A program made the translations under genes and the position numbers. The notes under the pieces were generated by a model that made no database searches, had not been told where the DNA came from, and worked only from the letters and a program-made list of their open reading frames with translations. Source: Phocaeicola faecicola (GTDB lineage Bacteria; Bacteroidota; Bacteroidia; Bacteroidales; Bacteroidaceae). Taken from it: a DNA stretch of 64,000 nucleotides. Below, piece by piece: positions 63,383 through 64,000 of the stretch. The stretch is from contig NZ_JABSOE010000001.1 in assembly GCF_013618865.1 (NCBI RefSeq), positions 1 to 64,000 on the forward strand. The letters are read 5' to 3'. Positions within the stretch are counted from its first letter, which is position 1. Each line of letters opens with the position of its first letter.

Positions 63383-64000
63383 ACAGATTGAGAGGTTGGA
63401 TATTTTATGCGGTGCTGCTCCTGATAGGGGGAGGATGCCGGACACATACGAAGACGGAGGCCGGTGTGGAAACCATCGACTGCGGAAAGACGGAGAAAGG
63501 AGAACTGTTCCAGTTCCGCTTGTCGAACGGGAAGGGAACCACCGTTTCGGTAACCAATTGGGGGGCTGCCCTGATGGACGTCTCCGTACCTGACAAACGG
63601 GGAAACCTGGCTTCGGTGGTACTGGGATTCGACAGTGCCCACCAATACCGGCAATCCCACCCCAAGTTCGGCAGCGTGGTAGGGCGTTATGCCAACCGCA
63701 TTGCCGGGGCCTCGCTGGAACTGGATGGGGTAACGTATGCTCTTGACAGGAACCAGCGGAACAACTGTATTCATGGAGGGACTGAAGGTTTTCACCAGCA
63801 ACTGTTTCAGGTGGATACGGCCTATGTATCCGCAGATACGGCAGTGGTGCGTATGTCTTACCTGAGCCGGCACCTGGAAGGCGGTTTTCCGGGCAACCTG
63901 CAACTGGAGGTGGCTTATAAGCTGAACAGCCGGAATGAGGTGATTCTGGAGTATACGGCTACGACCGACCGTCCGACCGTAATCAACCTGACCAACCACA
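63379..64000 (+). CDS. Aldose 1-epimerase (galactose mutarotase), partial
   Basis: Interconverts alpha and beta anomers of hexoses such as galactose. The visible 207 residues have a lipoprotein signal (WIFYAVLLLIGGGC), then the mutarotase beta-sandwich with VTNWGAALMDVSVPD, VVGRYANRIAGASLELDG, NNCIHGGTEGF (a substrate-binding His) and the start of the INLTNH motif, where the window ends. Its ATG overlaps the HTCS stop (ATGA), so the two are co-translated. An exported mutarotase fits a locus with an alpha-galactosidase whose product must be re-anomerised. Truncated by the window edge, not by mutation. Confidence 0.93.
   Translation, partial: MNRLRGWIFYAVLLLIGGGCRTHTKTEAGVETIDCGKTEKGELFQFRLSNGKGTTVSVTNWGAALMDVSVPDKRGNLASVVLGFDSAHQYRQSHPKFGSVVGRYANRIAGASLELDGVTYALDRNQRNNCIHGGTEGFHQQLFQVDTAYVSADTAVVRMSYLSRHLEGGFPGNLQLEVAYKLNSRNEVILEYTATTDRPTVINLTNH

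Overview
The window comes from a Bacteroidales chromosome, most likely Bacteroides or Phocaeicola; the species cannot be named. The evidence is two SusC/SusD pairs, three hybrid two-component systems (HTCS), a BT_3928-type gene next to tpiA, a DUF3256 gene, and many starts preceded by the TAnnTTTG (-7) box of Bacteroides, some with a TTTG-like -33 box. No tRNA, rRNA, CRISPR array or phage gene was seen.

Layout. (1) 1-6.4 kb: an A/T-rich accessory segment. It holds the end of an IS4-type transposase, a probably truncated winged-helix-like gene, and two minus-strand transcription units. One unit encodes a PD-(D/E)XK nuclease-like protein, an internally duplicated 122-residue protein, a coiled-coil protein and a small membrane protein. 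The other encodes a 51-residue basic protein and three lipoproteins. An identical 55-bp promoter block precedes both units, so they are probably co-regulated; I do not recognise this as a described system. (2) 6.4-10.7 kb: housekeeping genes trpS, ruvA, meso-diaminopimelate dehydrogenase and lgt. (3) 10.8-23 kb: a compact fructan utilization locus (SusC, SusD, GH32, sugar permease, fructokinase, HTCS with a periplasmic-binding-protein sensor), of the type described around BT1754-BT1763 in B. thetaiotaomicron. A 19-nt palindromic element lies at the same distance upstream of the -7 box of both of its enzyme/transport units. (4) 23-30 kb: a DUF3256 protein, M23/LysM peptidase, DUF1599, BT_3928-like protein, tpiA, SPOR-domain protein, folE, tatA and tatC. 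(5) 30.1-64 kb: a large polysaccharide utilization locus bracketed by two paralogous HTCS regulators.

The second locus starts with HTCS, a surface-type PL12-like lyase, a glycan-binding lipoprotein, SusC and SusD. From memory this is the order of the heparin/heparan sulfate core of B. thetaiotaomicron (BT4663-BT4659). Downstream the content differs: a chondroitinase-ABC-like PL8 enzyme, a GH95 alpha-L-fucosidase-type enzyme, a GH36/clan-D alpha-galactosidase-type enzyme, a second PL8-superfamily lyase, one Ser-type sulfatase with a HEAT-like tail, an unassigned (alpha/alpha)-barrel enzyme, the second HTCS and a mutarotase that runs off the window. The set points to a sulfated, uronic-acid-containing polysaccharide carrying alpha-L-fucose (or L-galactose) and alpha-galactose. 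A fucosylated glycosaminoglycan is one possibility, but the substrate is inferred only.

How the parts work together: in each utilization locus SusD and any surface glycan-binding protein capture glycan, a surface lyase (where present) cuts it, SusC imports it with TonB energy, periplasmic enzymes break it to mono- or disaccharides, and the HTCS senses a breakdown product and switches on the operon. Lgt lipidates the many lipoproteins encoded here.
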